From positions 42,630,501-42,694,500 of the forward strand of contig CP136890.1 of assembly GCA_034359265.1 (NCBI GenBank): a DNA stretch of 64,000 bases, read 5' to 3'. Source of the DNA: Canna indica. Taxonomy: Eukaryota; Streptophyta; Magnoliopsida; Zingiberales; Cannaceae. This document shows positions 22,039 to 32,381 of this stretch, piece after piece. The notes under the pieces were generated by a model that saw only the letters and a list, made by a program, of their open reading frames with translations, ran no database searches and was not told the origin of the DNA. The first letter of the stretch is position 1. Each line of letters starts with the position of its first letter. A program made the translations under genes and the position numbers.

Positions 22039-22856
22039 CCCCGGACATGCGGTTTCTCGACGCAGTCCGGGAGACCTCCTGCCACTCAGGCGTGGCCCAC
22101 CACTCAACGTGCTGGTCCCACACAGGGCCAGGAATCCACTCAGGGGCGTGTCCCCGAGTCTGCCCTGTCTGTGTGGCCCCCGGCCGTCTCATCACGGTCT
22201 GACGGGCAACACGCTCCCATGTAGCCTTAACAAAAGTGGTCTGGTCCTCCGGCCATGTATAATGAGTTTGCAAAAAAAAATTATTATTATTGATCAATAT
22301 TTAACATTAACGTTAATTTAATAAATATACTTACCGTGAACTCTCGCCACAATAAATCCATATGCTCACGGGGCACGTGAGACCATGTAGGCCACGCCCC
22401 GTGCTTAAACTTACAGATCATCCCCGCTATCAATGCGGGGGACGTCCTCTTGCTCAAATTGCACCAAATATAAATTCATATTACGATATTTTAAATTATA
22501 AATAAATTATAAGAAATAATTAATGCATATACTTACCGTCTTCCGCACACACTAACTGCTCTGCGCAGTTCTCCCTCGGGTGGCGGAGGGAGAATTCTGT
22601 TAGGCCCTCGTGGCCTACGTTTGGAAGACGATGGTCCTAGATCCGCCGAGGGTGGCGAAGGGATGATAGCCGAAGGTGAGAGGATGATGGCCAGATCAGG
22701 TGAGGGAACAGTGGACGGATCAGGTGGGGGTATGGTGGCTGGAGGTGGGGGGATAGTGGTGGAAGGCGAAGGGTCAGTCAGTATAGGTGGGGTAGGTGGT
22801 AATTGTCGGGGGATCCTACGAGGAATACTTTTTCGGAAACTGATATCTCGAACCAT
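22039..22856 (-). pseudogene. CACTA Transposase_24-like gene, 5' portion
   Basis: This is the upstream exons of the same minus-strand gene as 13565-14376. Exon 1 (22856-22537) starts MVRDISFRKS, runs through a Pro-rich segment (PPPPATIPPPDPS) and ends at a GTAAGT donor (22536-22531). Exon 2 (about 22448-22335) encodes WSHVPREHMDLLWREFT, a recognised block of plant Transposase_24 proteins, and ends at another GTAAGT. Exon 3 (about 22275-22039) encodes THYTWPEDQTTF, then EWWATPEWQEVS and RNRMSG, also typical, and is cut by the retrotransposon. The acceptor of exon 3 looks mutated. The protein is thought to bind subterminal repeats of its own element family. Confidence 0.75.
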
Positions 22857-22900
22857 TATATTATGTCTGTATTATGTTATGCATTATATCATGTGTCAAA

Positions 22901-23569
22901 TGTGAGTTTATGACGAATACTTAACCTATGAATGAGACAAAGATGCACAATTAAGCATCCTATAAATCCTAAGTTGGTGTGCCCAATTATTAGATAGTCT
23001 GCAGTCGTCAATACAGAAGCACGTGCATCTTGTTTGCGCCAAAGATTAAAATAAATAAAATGTTCTCTTTTAAATTAATAAAATAAAGGTAATCAGTAGA
23101 GTGCTCAAATCAACCGGTTTAATGTATATGATAGTATGTCAACTTACAAAGTCGCTGCACATGCTCTTCTTTTCATTTTTCCCCCTCTTTATTTGCACCA
23201 TTGCAGAGAATAAGAAGAAACTTGTGATGCGGTTAAAACTTAAAAATATTCTTAAAATGCTTTTATCTTCTGAAGTATCTTGAAAAGAAAGATATTATTT
23301 TCTAAAATATATACATGTATTTGAAGTGTCGCATCCCAAGGCACATCAATTCCAACATTAATTTCCCCAAGCATCTGAGGTGGTACTTTAATAGAGTTGC
23401 TTTAGATGCTGTACTTTAAATTCGTCCTATGTTATCTTAGTTCATATTAGATCATATTAGATCATATTAGTTCATATTATCTTAGTTAATATTTAAAAAA
23501 TAAATATTGTACAAAAAATCATAAAAAATATATTAAAAAATATTTTTTATAAATTACGAAAAACTTCTC
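22901..23569. other. AT-rich spacer, nothing recognised
   Basis: This stretch lies between the CACTA gene start and the last recognisable helicase residues of Helitron 1. It contains the microrepeat GATCATATTA three times near 23440-23475 and no coding frame of interest. It may contain the lost CACTA right part and the Helitron 3' end, but neither a CACTA terminus nor a hairpin-CTRR Helitron end could be defined. Confidence 0.4.
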
Positions 23570-26465
23570 AGTACAATATTTGTAATTTTTTTTTCAATAT
23601 GATATTCTGAATTACAAATCATAATCTTTAAACTTTTTCTATTGGTCAACCAAAACACTGCGACGTAAAATTGTTCATGAGTTAATACTGAAAAATACCG
23701 ACATTTGTTAGTGATTCGCCATAATTTTTATTAGTAGTCATCACATAAGAAATCATAACAGAAAATTATCTCCTTTGAAATTTAACTAGCAGTCTTGGAT
23801 CTGATGGTGTCAACGACTTACGTGGAATGAATCCATTTTCTCCGCAATTAGTTTTAGAAAAAATCTTGGATTCAAGGACTCAATTCTCATGTCTTGTTTA
23901 TATCAATCGTGTTTCATTACATAATCTGGCAGATATATCGATATTTCTTAGCAAACTAAAAAGAGTCCAAACTTTTAATGTCAATGAATGATTAGGAATA
24001 CTATAACATTTGATGTAGTGCAAGAAGTCTGGGTATATAAATTTGATCCAACAAACTCTCTCCAGAATCTGATAAGAACGTGTTATTTGAGCTCAAAAAT
24101 GTCGTTGACGCTTTTTGATTTAGAGAAACTATATAGTCATTAATTGTTTCAATCATATTAAGAGTGAGAGCTAATATAGCTCTTTGTTACAAATATTGCA
24201 AATATTGGCATTTGTTATAAGCTCAAGATATATAAATTGCATCAACAATCGCAATAATATGGTCACTAGCATCCAAAATCAAGTTATCATTTGGAATTCA
24301 GACTATCCCATAACCATCACCAAAATCACCCATCTTTCCGTCACCGATTGATAATATCTAATCCGAAAAACTTTTCAAATCATATGTATATTGTCATCAG
24401 AGTTGTTTATAATGAGACACATATTTTTCGTTAGCTTCAAAACTTCACAGTCGTCCCATAAGTAAGATGAATTAATTTAGCATTGATAATATCTTGTATG
24501 CTTCCCTTAGAAATGATAAGTAAAATTCATCTGAAGTCTCCTCCAAATACTATAGTGTTACCTCCATAAGGATGATCATTATTGTTTGAATTCTTAAAAC
24601 GCATAACATCACGAGATGTTCTATCAAGCGCTTCAAAACAATATCTAAAATTAAGAGAATCAAAATATTAGAGTTGTATTTAATGAAATTTAATAAATAT
24701 ATAAATTAAACAAATAACTACATATTATTTATTCATCGTTGGAGTTTCGTCCCAAATAATTGAACTTATTTTGACCAATAAATCAGCCAGCGGAGAACCT
24801 TGTTTAATATTGCAGGTAGAATCCTCATTCAGATTAAGATGGATCACAAATCGAGAATGTGTTGTTTATGCACCAGGTAATAGTAAACATCCCACTAGAC
24901 GCAATTGTTAATTAAAAAAATTTCCTCTTCAAACCGAAGTGAAGATGCAAGAGTTTTTAAATAAATGCTTTTCCGATTCCACCATAACCGTACACAAAAA
25001 AACACCTCTCTTTTTTCTTTTAACACCATCCAATATTTTATCATAAACTTGTCTCTATTCCGAAGTTAGGTGTTGAACTTATTCTTGATTTTCCTCGGTC
25101 AATCTCCTCCGATTGTAGCGCGATTCCTCAACAATTAATTGATTATTAATGTTTGTAGATGATCGAGAAGATTTTGACATTGTAGGAAAGTCATCGAAAC
25201 TCTTGCCACATCCTTGTAGAATTAAATCAATTTTCTCCAAACAATATCTTTGAGTTCATCATCAGTAATGACAACATCTGAAATTTAAAAATATATAAAT
25301 TTAATATATTGATTGGTAAGAAAAAATAATACATTATCAAACATACTAATTATAATAAATATATATAACAAAGATATAGCTTTCGTTCATTCCTTGTAAC
25401 GTTTGCTTTATTAAATATCCTCCCAAACGAATTCTAGTCTAGACATCAAGTTTGATAATAATAATATAACAAATAATTTTCTAAAAGAAAAATATGAACC
25501 TCATGTACTTGTTTATTTAATTGTATCTACATATTTTTTATCATCGTCAATTAACCATAAAAGTATAACATGCATATATGAAAGTTGGGTAAATTTTACC
25601 ATTAATAGTTCTAATATCCTCGAATGATATGGGACCCCTGACCACATTCAGTAGAATTCTCAAATAGTATAACTCGTCCATTCCTTGGGGAACAAAGAAT
25701 ATTCTTCCAACCGAAAATTGGTTTATCTCACTTCGAGTCCAACGTCTAATGTCTTGCTTCCATGCAAACAACAAAGGAATTAATTCAACACATGTTAAGC
25801 CTCTTGCCTTTGGGAAACATTTGTTAGCTTTGAACCAAACTAAAAATTGAGACTCATTAATTGTTGGTCGATTTGCCACTTAAGATATTGGATCGTCATC
25901 ATTGAAAATTACAGTCTGCTCATTTGGAAGATGAAACGAAAATCGTTGCACTAATATCTGTAATGAATATATGTCGAAACTGAAAATTCTCCAGATTGAT
26001 TCAAACGATGAGATATACCTGCACCATAAAATATTTTGATCTCATCAACAAGAGCTTGTGTTTCAGACTGTGATGCCGAGTCAACAAATGTGGCAGTGAC
26101 ACAATCACGACATTTATTCACATATTTGAAAAGATATTTAATTGATCTTGATTTGTTGAAGCATTCAATATTAATGTGTACACCATATTTCAACAACAGG
26201 TATCTATTATGAGCGACAACAAAATGATTGTCCAAATCAATCTTTCCATTTTTAATTGTTCGGCCATTATCTCTCTTCTATAAACTGGATGTCCATCCTC
26301 TTCGATGATTGTTATGTCGACAAACTTCTTCGAAAAATGTCGTATACATCTACCATCTTGCTTGTAAGGAGAATTTTTGTGTGTAGCACCACACGGGTCA
26401 TGCATCATTAAATTCATGTCTGATTCATAGTAATGATGATCAGTCGATTTTGAAGAGACACTCAC
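23570..26465 (-). pseudogene. Helitron 1 Rep/helicase remnant
   Basis: This is a minus-strand Helitron replicase-helicase relic in many frames. Rep-side part: HDPCGATHKNSPYKQDGRC and YRREIMAEQ (26410-26260), then VDNHFVVAHNRYLLLKYGVH-like and SIKYLFKYVNKCRD (26235-26090). Middle: NESQFLVWFKANK, WTRSEINQFSVGRIFFVPQG and YYLRILLNVVRGPISFEDI (25865-25600). PIF1-helicase part: Walker A-like FVYGYGGIGKAF (about 25000-24963), Walker B-like IWDETPT (about 24755), GGDFR (about 24545), GDGKMGDFGDG (about 24345), RAILALTLN (about 24175) and THEQFYVAV (about 23680). Helitrons replicate by a rolling-circle-like mechanism. Numerous stops make this copy dead. A related copy lies at 56233-60478. Confidence 0.82.
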
Positions 26466-26684
26466 TATAACCCTTTTGGTGGTTTTTATGCTTTTCTTTC
26501 TAATTTCTTCTCCAAATTCTTATAGGACCACCCTTGATCTGCTACTTCTCCACTTCCAATATTATTTGGAATCTATATGAGGGAATTCAAAGAGACAGGA
26601 TATTTGAAGATAGATATGGAATTAAAGAGACGGTATATTTGGAATTTGATCTGCTACCTCTACATCTATATATTGTGTATATAT
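26466..26684. other. spacer between Helitron 1 and MULE
   Basis: This is probably more Helitron 1 sequence upstream of the recognisable Rep part. A partly repeated phrase (TTGATCTGCTACTTCTCCAC at about 26535 and TTGATCTGCTACCTCTACAT at about 26646) suggests a local duplication. No gene is recognised. Confidence 0.35.
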
Positions 26685-26693
26685 TAACAAATA

Positions 26694-26824
26694 GGGAAAA
26701 GTATAGTTGTCGTCCCCATAATTAGGCCCGATTTGGCTTTTGGTCCCTACATTCGAAAATTTTTGTGTTTGCTCCCTATAATTACTCTTTGTCACAAAGT
26801 TAATCCTTATTGTCACCAATCGCC
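26694..26824 (+). repeat. MULE left TIR, outer part
   Basis: This matches the complement of 40820-40950, including the phrases ATAATTAGGCCCGATTTGG and CCCTATAATTAC. The TIR resumes at 30631 (CTAATGTTGTTAATGTTTG) after the inserted LTR and its TSD, and continues to about 30720. Confidence 0.9.
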
Positions 26825-27201
26825 TGTTGGCCTAAGATTTTCAACCTTGGTCTTAATCTCGGTTTCGATGATAATAAATATATAACTAATATTTTCATAG
26901 AGAAATATTTTCATGTTCCAAGTTGGTTAGAGTGCGACGTCCCAGATCAGAAAAATCAGAGAAATCAAAGAAATCGGCAAGGACGCTCGTCGACACTCGG
27001 GATTCTTCGGGAAGATAGAATTTAGGTGTAGGGTGTCTAGAATGAATATGTAATCATCTTCTATGATGCAAAGAATCCAGAAACCAAGCTTGAACCCCAA
27101 AACATGAAAACCCTAAAAGTTAAATTTTGATTCTTAAGAATTTTGATTTTTTAGATATTTTTATTGAATCCAAATGGGGGGTAATCCTTATATAACATTT
27201 A

Positions 27202-27743
27202 GGGTAATTACCTAAATATATACTTTGTCTCATTTGTGACCAATTTCAAAATATTATCAAATCGTATCCCGAACTTTGACATTTGTCTCAATTACATACT
27301 CTCGTCAACTCTCCATCAGCAGCACCATTAAGGCAATGACATAGTGTTATAACGTGGATTAAAATAATACTTCTTATTTAAAAAATATAAAAAAATCACT
27401 TTAATTTATATAAAATAATATAAAATAATATTTTTTATTTTATATAAAAAAATCACTACGAGCCATGTCGGGGGTGATCATGGAGTGATTTTTTAATATA
27501 AAAAAAAATTATTTTATATTATTTAATATAAATTAAAGTGATTTTTTATATTTTTTAAATAAAAAATTATTTTAATCCACGTCATAGCGCCACATCATCG
27601 CCTTAACAGTGCTAGTGACGGAGAGTCGACAGGAGGATGTAATTGAGACAATGTCAAAGTTCGGAATATAATTTGATAATATTTTAAAATTGACCACAAA
27701 TGAGACAAAGTGTATAGTTCGGGATATATTTAGGTAATTATCC
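27202..27743. mobile_element. MULE-type fold-back MITE, 542 bp, TSD TAACATTTA
   Basis: Almost the whole element is an inverted repeat. The left arm starts GGGTAATTACCTAAATATA and the right arm ends with the complement of GGATAATTACCTAAATATA. The arms are about 250 bp with an AT-rich loop-proximal part. An exact 9-bp TSD TAACATTTA flanks it (27193-27201 and 27744-27752). The sister LTR at about 29198-29218 has the uninterrupted site (ATAATATTTATG). No coding capacity. It is a non-autonomous Mutator-type element. Confidence 0.88.
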
Positions 27744-28618
27744 TAACATTTATGTTTTAAAGTTAATTAACTTCAAGTTAAGAGATGTTATATAAGAAGA
27801 CTTAGCGAAGACGAAACCCAGAAATGAATAACGTCACGAGAAAAATCAGCAAACTACCTTGATTTCTGGGTGCTGGCCGATGGGCAGTCGACGGGCCAAT
27901 CGATCGGCCATCAGCCGGCCATCGACCAGCCATAGTCCAAAATGGGCAATGTGCTCCAGTCGGTGGCCGGTCGCTCGGCCTTCGGCCGGCCACTGATTGG
28001 GCGGCGCCAACATGTAGTTTTTTACCCGTTGGGATGGCTGTTGAAGCCATCTCTCCTCTTGGCTTATAAATACCAGCCATGAGAAGCCTTCCTTGTTGAT
28101 CTTACACTCTCTTGAGCCATCCTTGATCATTCCCAAGCCTTCATTGAGCCATTATTTGGTGAAATCCTAGTTTGATCTCTCCACTCCTTGATTTAGCCTT
28201 CAAGCTTCACCGATTCATCATCTTGATGCATCAAGAGGACTAGGGAGTTTCTTATGGTGCTAAGTATTTGTTGTTTGATTTATGGCTCCATTTAGTGTTG
28301 TATTTTATCGTTTATTTCATTGTATTTGAGCTTGTGTAAACTTAGGTTGCTAGGTTTGTTAGATTGGGTGGTAGCCTTAGTGTTTGAGGCATAAGTCCAT
28401 CAGGTAGATTGATTTACTAGGATTAGTGATTGTTGTACCTTAGGATTTGAGGTGGAAGAGTGCTCTCGGTAAGAAGGCGGAGATTTTCGAGTGTGGAAGT
28501 GCCTTTGGTTGAGAGCGGAGACTCTTCGTTGGAAATTCCTCATTGTAAGAAAACACTCATAATCTAGTAAAGTCAAGTTTGGAAATCTTAAGCGGGGTGC
28601 TTAGGTAGTGGAGTAGGC

Positions 28619-30411
28619 TGTTGGCTTAAGGTTTTCAACCTTGGGTTTAATCTCGGTTTTAATGATAACAAACATGGAACTAATGTTTTAGTGAGAAATC
28701 TTTCAGGTTTCATATTGGTTAGCGGTCAACGTCCCCGATCGGAAGAATCGAAGAAATCGAAGAAATCGACAAGGACGTTCGTCGTCGCTCGGGATTCTTC
28801 AGGAAGTTAGAGTTTAGGTTTAGGGTGTCTAGTTTATATTGTAAATTCTCATGATGATGCATAAGAATCCAAAAACCAATCTCGAACCCCAAATCAAGAA
28901 AACTCAAAACCACCCTGAAATTCACTTAGCCTAGGGAGCCCTTGGAGGGCTATATGTCCTAGACATTTACTTGATATAAAAAATGGTGGTAATTGTTCCT
29001 TGGGTCAAAACTAGATAACGAGGCATTTTTAAGGAATTTTTGGAAGCCTTTAACATACCCATATTTGACCCGAAAGATTAGGAAATTTTCATTTTCAGAA
29101 AATTTGTACTAGACCCCAAAAACTAGATTTTGATTCTTAAGGATTTTGATTTTTTAGATATTTTTATTGAATCCAAATGGGGGGCAATCCTTATATAATA
29201 TTTATGTTTTAAAGTTATTTACTTAAAGTTAATAAATGTTATATAAGTAGACTTAACGAAGACGAAACCCAAACGAGTAGAAAAACCCAAGCAAACTAGC
29301 AGTCTGCCCAGTCTGTCTAATTTTTGGTCGACCGACAGAAGCCAAAAACTGGCAGTGGGTGCGTCGGTCGACCGGATTGAGGATCGCAGAATCACGACCC
29401 TAGCATAACAGCTTCGATCGACCAACCGGTCGATCGAATTGGGGGTTGATGAGCCCGCGACTCATTTGGTCGACCCGTCGGTCGACCGAACAACCTGATT
29501 AAGTCGTAGAAGGGCAGCAGTCGCTAGGCGGTCGATCGGTCGGTACGTCGACCGACGATCGACCGACAAGCGACCGAACAGCGAAAATGGCTAATTTTCC
29601 GCCCGTTGAGCCGCCCGTTACATTCCATTTCTTCTTGGCTTTATAAATACCTAAACCCAGCCTTCCTAAAACAACTTTTGATCACTCCTACACTTCATTG
29701 AGCCATCCTTGATCAATTCCAAGCTTTCATTGCGTCAATTCTTGTAAAAACCGTAGCTTTGATATCTCATCCCTTTGATTGAGCCTTACCTTCATTGTTT
29801 CACCATCAAAGGCATCAAGAGGAAGCTAGGAATCTTGTTGTGGAGCTAAGTACTTTATTGTTTGATTTATTGCTCCATTTTGTGTTGTATTTTATTGTTT
29901 ATTTCATTGTATTTTGAGCTTGTAAGAAGACCTAGTGTTTGGTCTTGTGTGTAAGTGGTATCCTTGGTGTAGAAGATGTAAAGCCACTTGTGTAAATGTA
30001 GTTTACTAGTATTAGTTGAGTTGTCCCTTAGGTTGAGGTGGATGAGTGCTCTCGATAAGAAGGCGGAGACTTTCGAGTGTGGAAGTGCCTTAGGTTGAGA
30101 GCGAGACTCTTCGGATCAAAGTCCCCATTGTAAGGGAAACAACATTAATCTAGTAAAACTAAGTTTGAAAATCCTAAGCGAGGTGCTTAGGTAGTGGAGT
30201 AGACATTGGGGCCGAACCAATATAAATAATTGTGTTAGCTTTGTTTACCTCGCGTATCTTATTGCTTATCGTTTATACTTTGCTTCCGCATTTAGTCGTT
30301 CAATCATAAATTATCTAAGTAGTTTAAGAAACATTTAAAATCAAATTTAGGCAAATAGATTTAGTTAACACACTATTCACTCCCCCTCTAGTGTGGCCAT
30401 TTCACCCAACA
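28619..30411 (+). repeat. solo LTR (inner), TGTTGGC family, TSD TAGGC
   Basis: This starts TGTTGGCTTAAGG and ends TTTCACCCAACA, with exact 5-bp TSD TAGGC (28614-28618 and 30412-30416), inserted into the 3' part of the outer LTR. The host phrase GTAGTGGAGTAGGCATTGG is restored when the insertion is removed. A GGTCGACC palindrome cluster lies at about 29325-29580 and a TATAAATACC box at about 29642. Confidence 0.92.
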
Positions 30412-30630
30412 TAGGCATTGGGGCCGAACCACTATAAATCACATTGTGTTAGCATTGCTTATCTTGTTTGTGTTAATTGCTTTATTATTCGCTTCCGCAT
30501 TTAGTCGTTAAATTGATAACTTGCCTAAGTAATCAAGAATTGATTAAAACCAAATTTAGACTAAAAGATTAGATAACATACTATTCACCCCCGCCCCCCC
30601 TCTAGTGTAGGTCATTTCACCAACATCGCC

Positions 30631-30906
30631 CTAATGTTGTTAATGTTTGTCTATTGTGGTATGTTTATAAAGACGTGGTTGCTGACGTGGCTTTCCAAAG
30701 ACTTAGTCATTACAGTGCAAAAAAAGTGGCTCTAAATTTTCAAACCTTACCTTCTAATAATTAGTCCCTAAGTTGTAGTCGACTATGATATAGACTTGAT
30801 CTCACTCGACAAAATTGCAGTTGAACAAACCAAAGGCAGTCGACGAAATCGCAGTCAAAATCACCACAATCGAAGCTGTCTACCCTAATCGACTTCGTCA
30901 ATCCAA
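30631..30906 (+). repeat. MULE left TIR (inner part) and upstream region of transposase remnant
   Basis: From 30631 to about 30720 the sequence continues the left TIR, matching the complement of 40735-40825, including GTGGCTTTCCAAAGACT. The rest (30721-30906) leads to the first plausible start codon of the transposase remnant and probably holds its promoter, since MULE genes are usually expressed from TIR sequence. Confidence 0.7.
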
Positions 30907-31990
30907 ATGAGCAAGAAAGGCAAAAATAGAGCAAAAAGCTACTGGTCGGACGCTCCTACAAGTAAGTGAAATGATTTTGGGTTATTGAAATGATTTCGTG
31001 CATTGAAATGATTTCTTTGATTTCTGGTTTAACATTGTTAATGGATTCGAAAAAAATTGTTTAGGGTTAAAAAGTTGATTTTTAACGTCGTGCTATCTGT
31101 TTAGGGTTATATGTGGTGTTTATTTGTTTGAGCTTATGTTTCTTGCTATTTGTTTTAGTTGTAGGTAAAAAAATGACAAATTTGAGGTCCACATTCATCA
31201 TGGAGGTGAAATGGTGAGACGAAAGGTGACCAAATTTGTTGGGGATCGTATACTGACATTGAAGGATTGTGAGATGGATAAATGGTCCCTCCAAGAAGTA
31301 GTTGCGACTCTGAAAGAGGTTGAGGAGGAGGGAGGTAGATGAGACTGTTAGAAAGAATAAGCTCAAGAGGAGTGGTGGTTCTATGACTTGTTCCAAGTGT
31401 GGGATATATGGACATAACAAAAGAGGATGCAAAATGACAGGTAAGGGGCTTGTTCTATGAATTTTTCTATGAATGACTTGTTCTAACAAAAGTGGTACTT
31501 AAATGACTTGTTCTATGAATTTTTGCTTCTAGGTACATCTTTTGCATCTTAGGCTGGTGCTTTTGCATCTTAGGATGGGGCTTTTGTATCTCAAGCTGAG
31601 ACTTCTGCATCTTAGGCTGAGGCTTCTGCATCTCAGCAAGCACCTTCAGCTACACCAACATACACCAATTTCATAGAATGCTTACAGAACCAGCACCAAC
31701 ACACATCAATTTCACATACCTTGGCACCAACTGGAGGCAGTCAACAATCTGCACCACAGAATGCTTGTTATTGATCATCCACCTGCAGCTTCAACTGGAG
31801 GCACCATCACTTACAGTTGAAGGCACTCAACAATCAGCAACATCATTTGTTAGAAGGAGCCCTAAAAAGCATACAAGGTCGGCAAGTGATGGACAAGGAG
31901 GAACCAGAAGGGGACAAGGTTCAAAACTAAAAGTAAGGAGGGGGGTAGAAAGAGTGGTAGACAGTAGTTGGAGCTTTAAAAGTCATGTAG
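30907..31990 (+). pseudogene. internally deleted MULE transposase gene
   Basis: A candidate first exon (30907-30961) encodes MSKKGKNRAKSYWSDAPT and ends at a GTAAGT donor. After an intron, the frame from about 31172 reads FEVHIHHGGEMV, KVTKFVGDRILTLKD and MDKWSLQEVVATLKEV, the N-terminal MuDR DNA-binding domain. It then shifts frame and goes straight to KNKLKRSGGSMTCSKCGIYG and HNKRGCK at about 31346-31433. This is the SWIM-associated CCHC zinc knuckle from the transposase C-terminus. The entire catalytic DDE region (normally several hundred residues) is missing. A Gln/Ser/Ala/Thr-rich tail with several stops follows (about 31535-31990). The element cannot have mobilised itself. Confidence 0.78.
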
Positions 31991-32125
31991 TTGATGTTTT
32001 TTTTTTGGATACTGTAATGTAGTGGGAACCACATTTTGGGATATGGTACACATGGTTGTGACCATTTTGTTATGGTCTATGGTCCCATGTGCTTTGTTTT
32101 GGGATACTGTCGATATGGATATGAT
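31991..32125. other. MULE interior, short non-coding spacer
   Basis: This lies between the transposase remnant and the BARE-like LTR. The phrase GATACTGTAATGTAGTGGGAAC (31 bp apart variants near 32009) is echoed at about 36605 on the other side of the LTR, suggesting a local repeat within the MULE. No gene. Confidence 0.4.
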
Positions 32126-32381
32126 TGTTGGTAATCATTGGCACATGGGGCAGTGGAAAATAAAAATTGTGTGCCTTTGATCACCAAAACCAAGATCCGA
32201 TTGCATCATTAAAATAATAGTAAAGAAAAACAATGAGAAAGATAGATCTGTTACCCAAATCGGATGAACGAAAGACCTTCTCGTCACCGGATTGTCGTAA
32301 ACCACAGTGATCCAGATCAGATAACCTCCAAAGTATCCACACTAGGATGGATCCAAGAACGCTTCAAGCGTAGCAATAATA

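Larger units (their letters stand above)
12930..22900 (-). mobile_element. CACTA (En/Spm) element, interrupted; right end not found
   Basis: The left terminus starts CACTACTAGAA at 12930, the family signature, after TTA (12927-12929), a possible half of the 3-bp TSD. It is followed by about 380 bp of subterminal repeats, then a minus-strand multi-exon gene of the plant Transposase_24 (Ptta/En/Spm) type. That gene is split by a 7.66-kb retrotransposon. No inverted CACTA terminus (TTCTAGTAGTG) was seen to the right before Helitron sequence begins near 23570, and no TNPD/Transposase_21 gene is present. The element is therefore deleted or truncated on the right. The stated end is approximate. Confidence 0.75.
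26825..30625 (+). repeat. solo LTR (outer), TGTTGGC family, TSD TCGCC
   Basis: This starts TGTTGGCCTAAG and ends TTTCACCAACA, with exact 5-bp TSD TCGCC at 26820-26824 and 30626-30630, inside the MULE left TIR. There is no internal retrotransposon region, so it is a solo LTR produced by LTR-LTR recombination. It is enlarged to 3.8 kb by two later insertions: a fold-back MITE (27202-27743) and another solo LTR (28619-30411). Its own palindrome region (about 27870-28000) uses a diverged CGGCCATC/GGCCGATGG-type vocabulary. TATAAATACCAGCC near 28064 is the TATA position. Confidence 0.88.

Noticed and set aside
22901..23569. Right terminus of the CACTA element
   Set aside because: I looked for TTCTAGTAGTG or close variants before Helitron 1 and found none, so the CACTA right end is left undefined.
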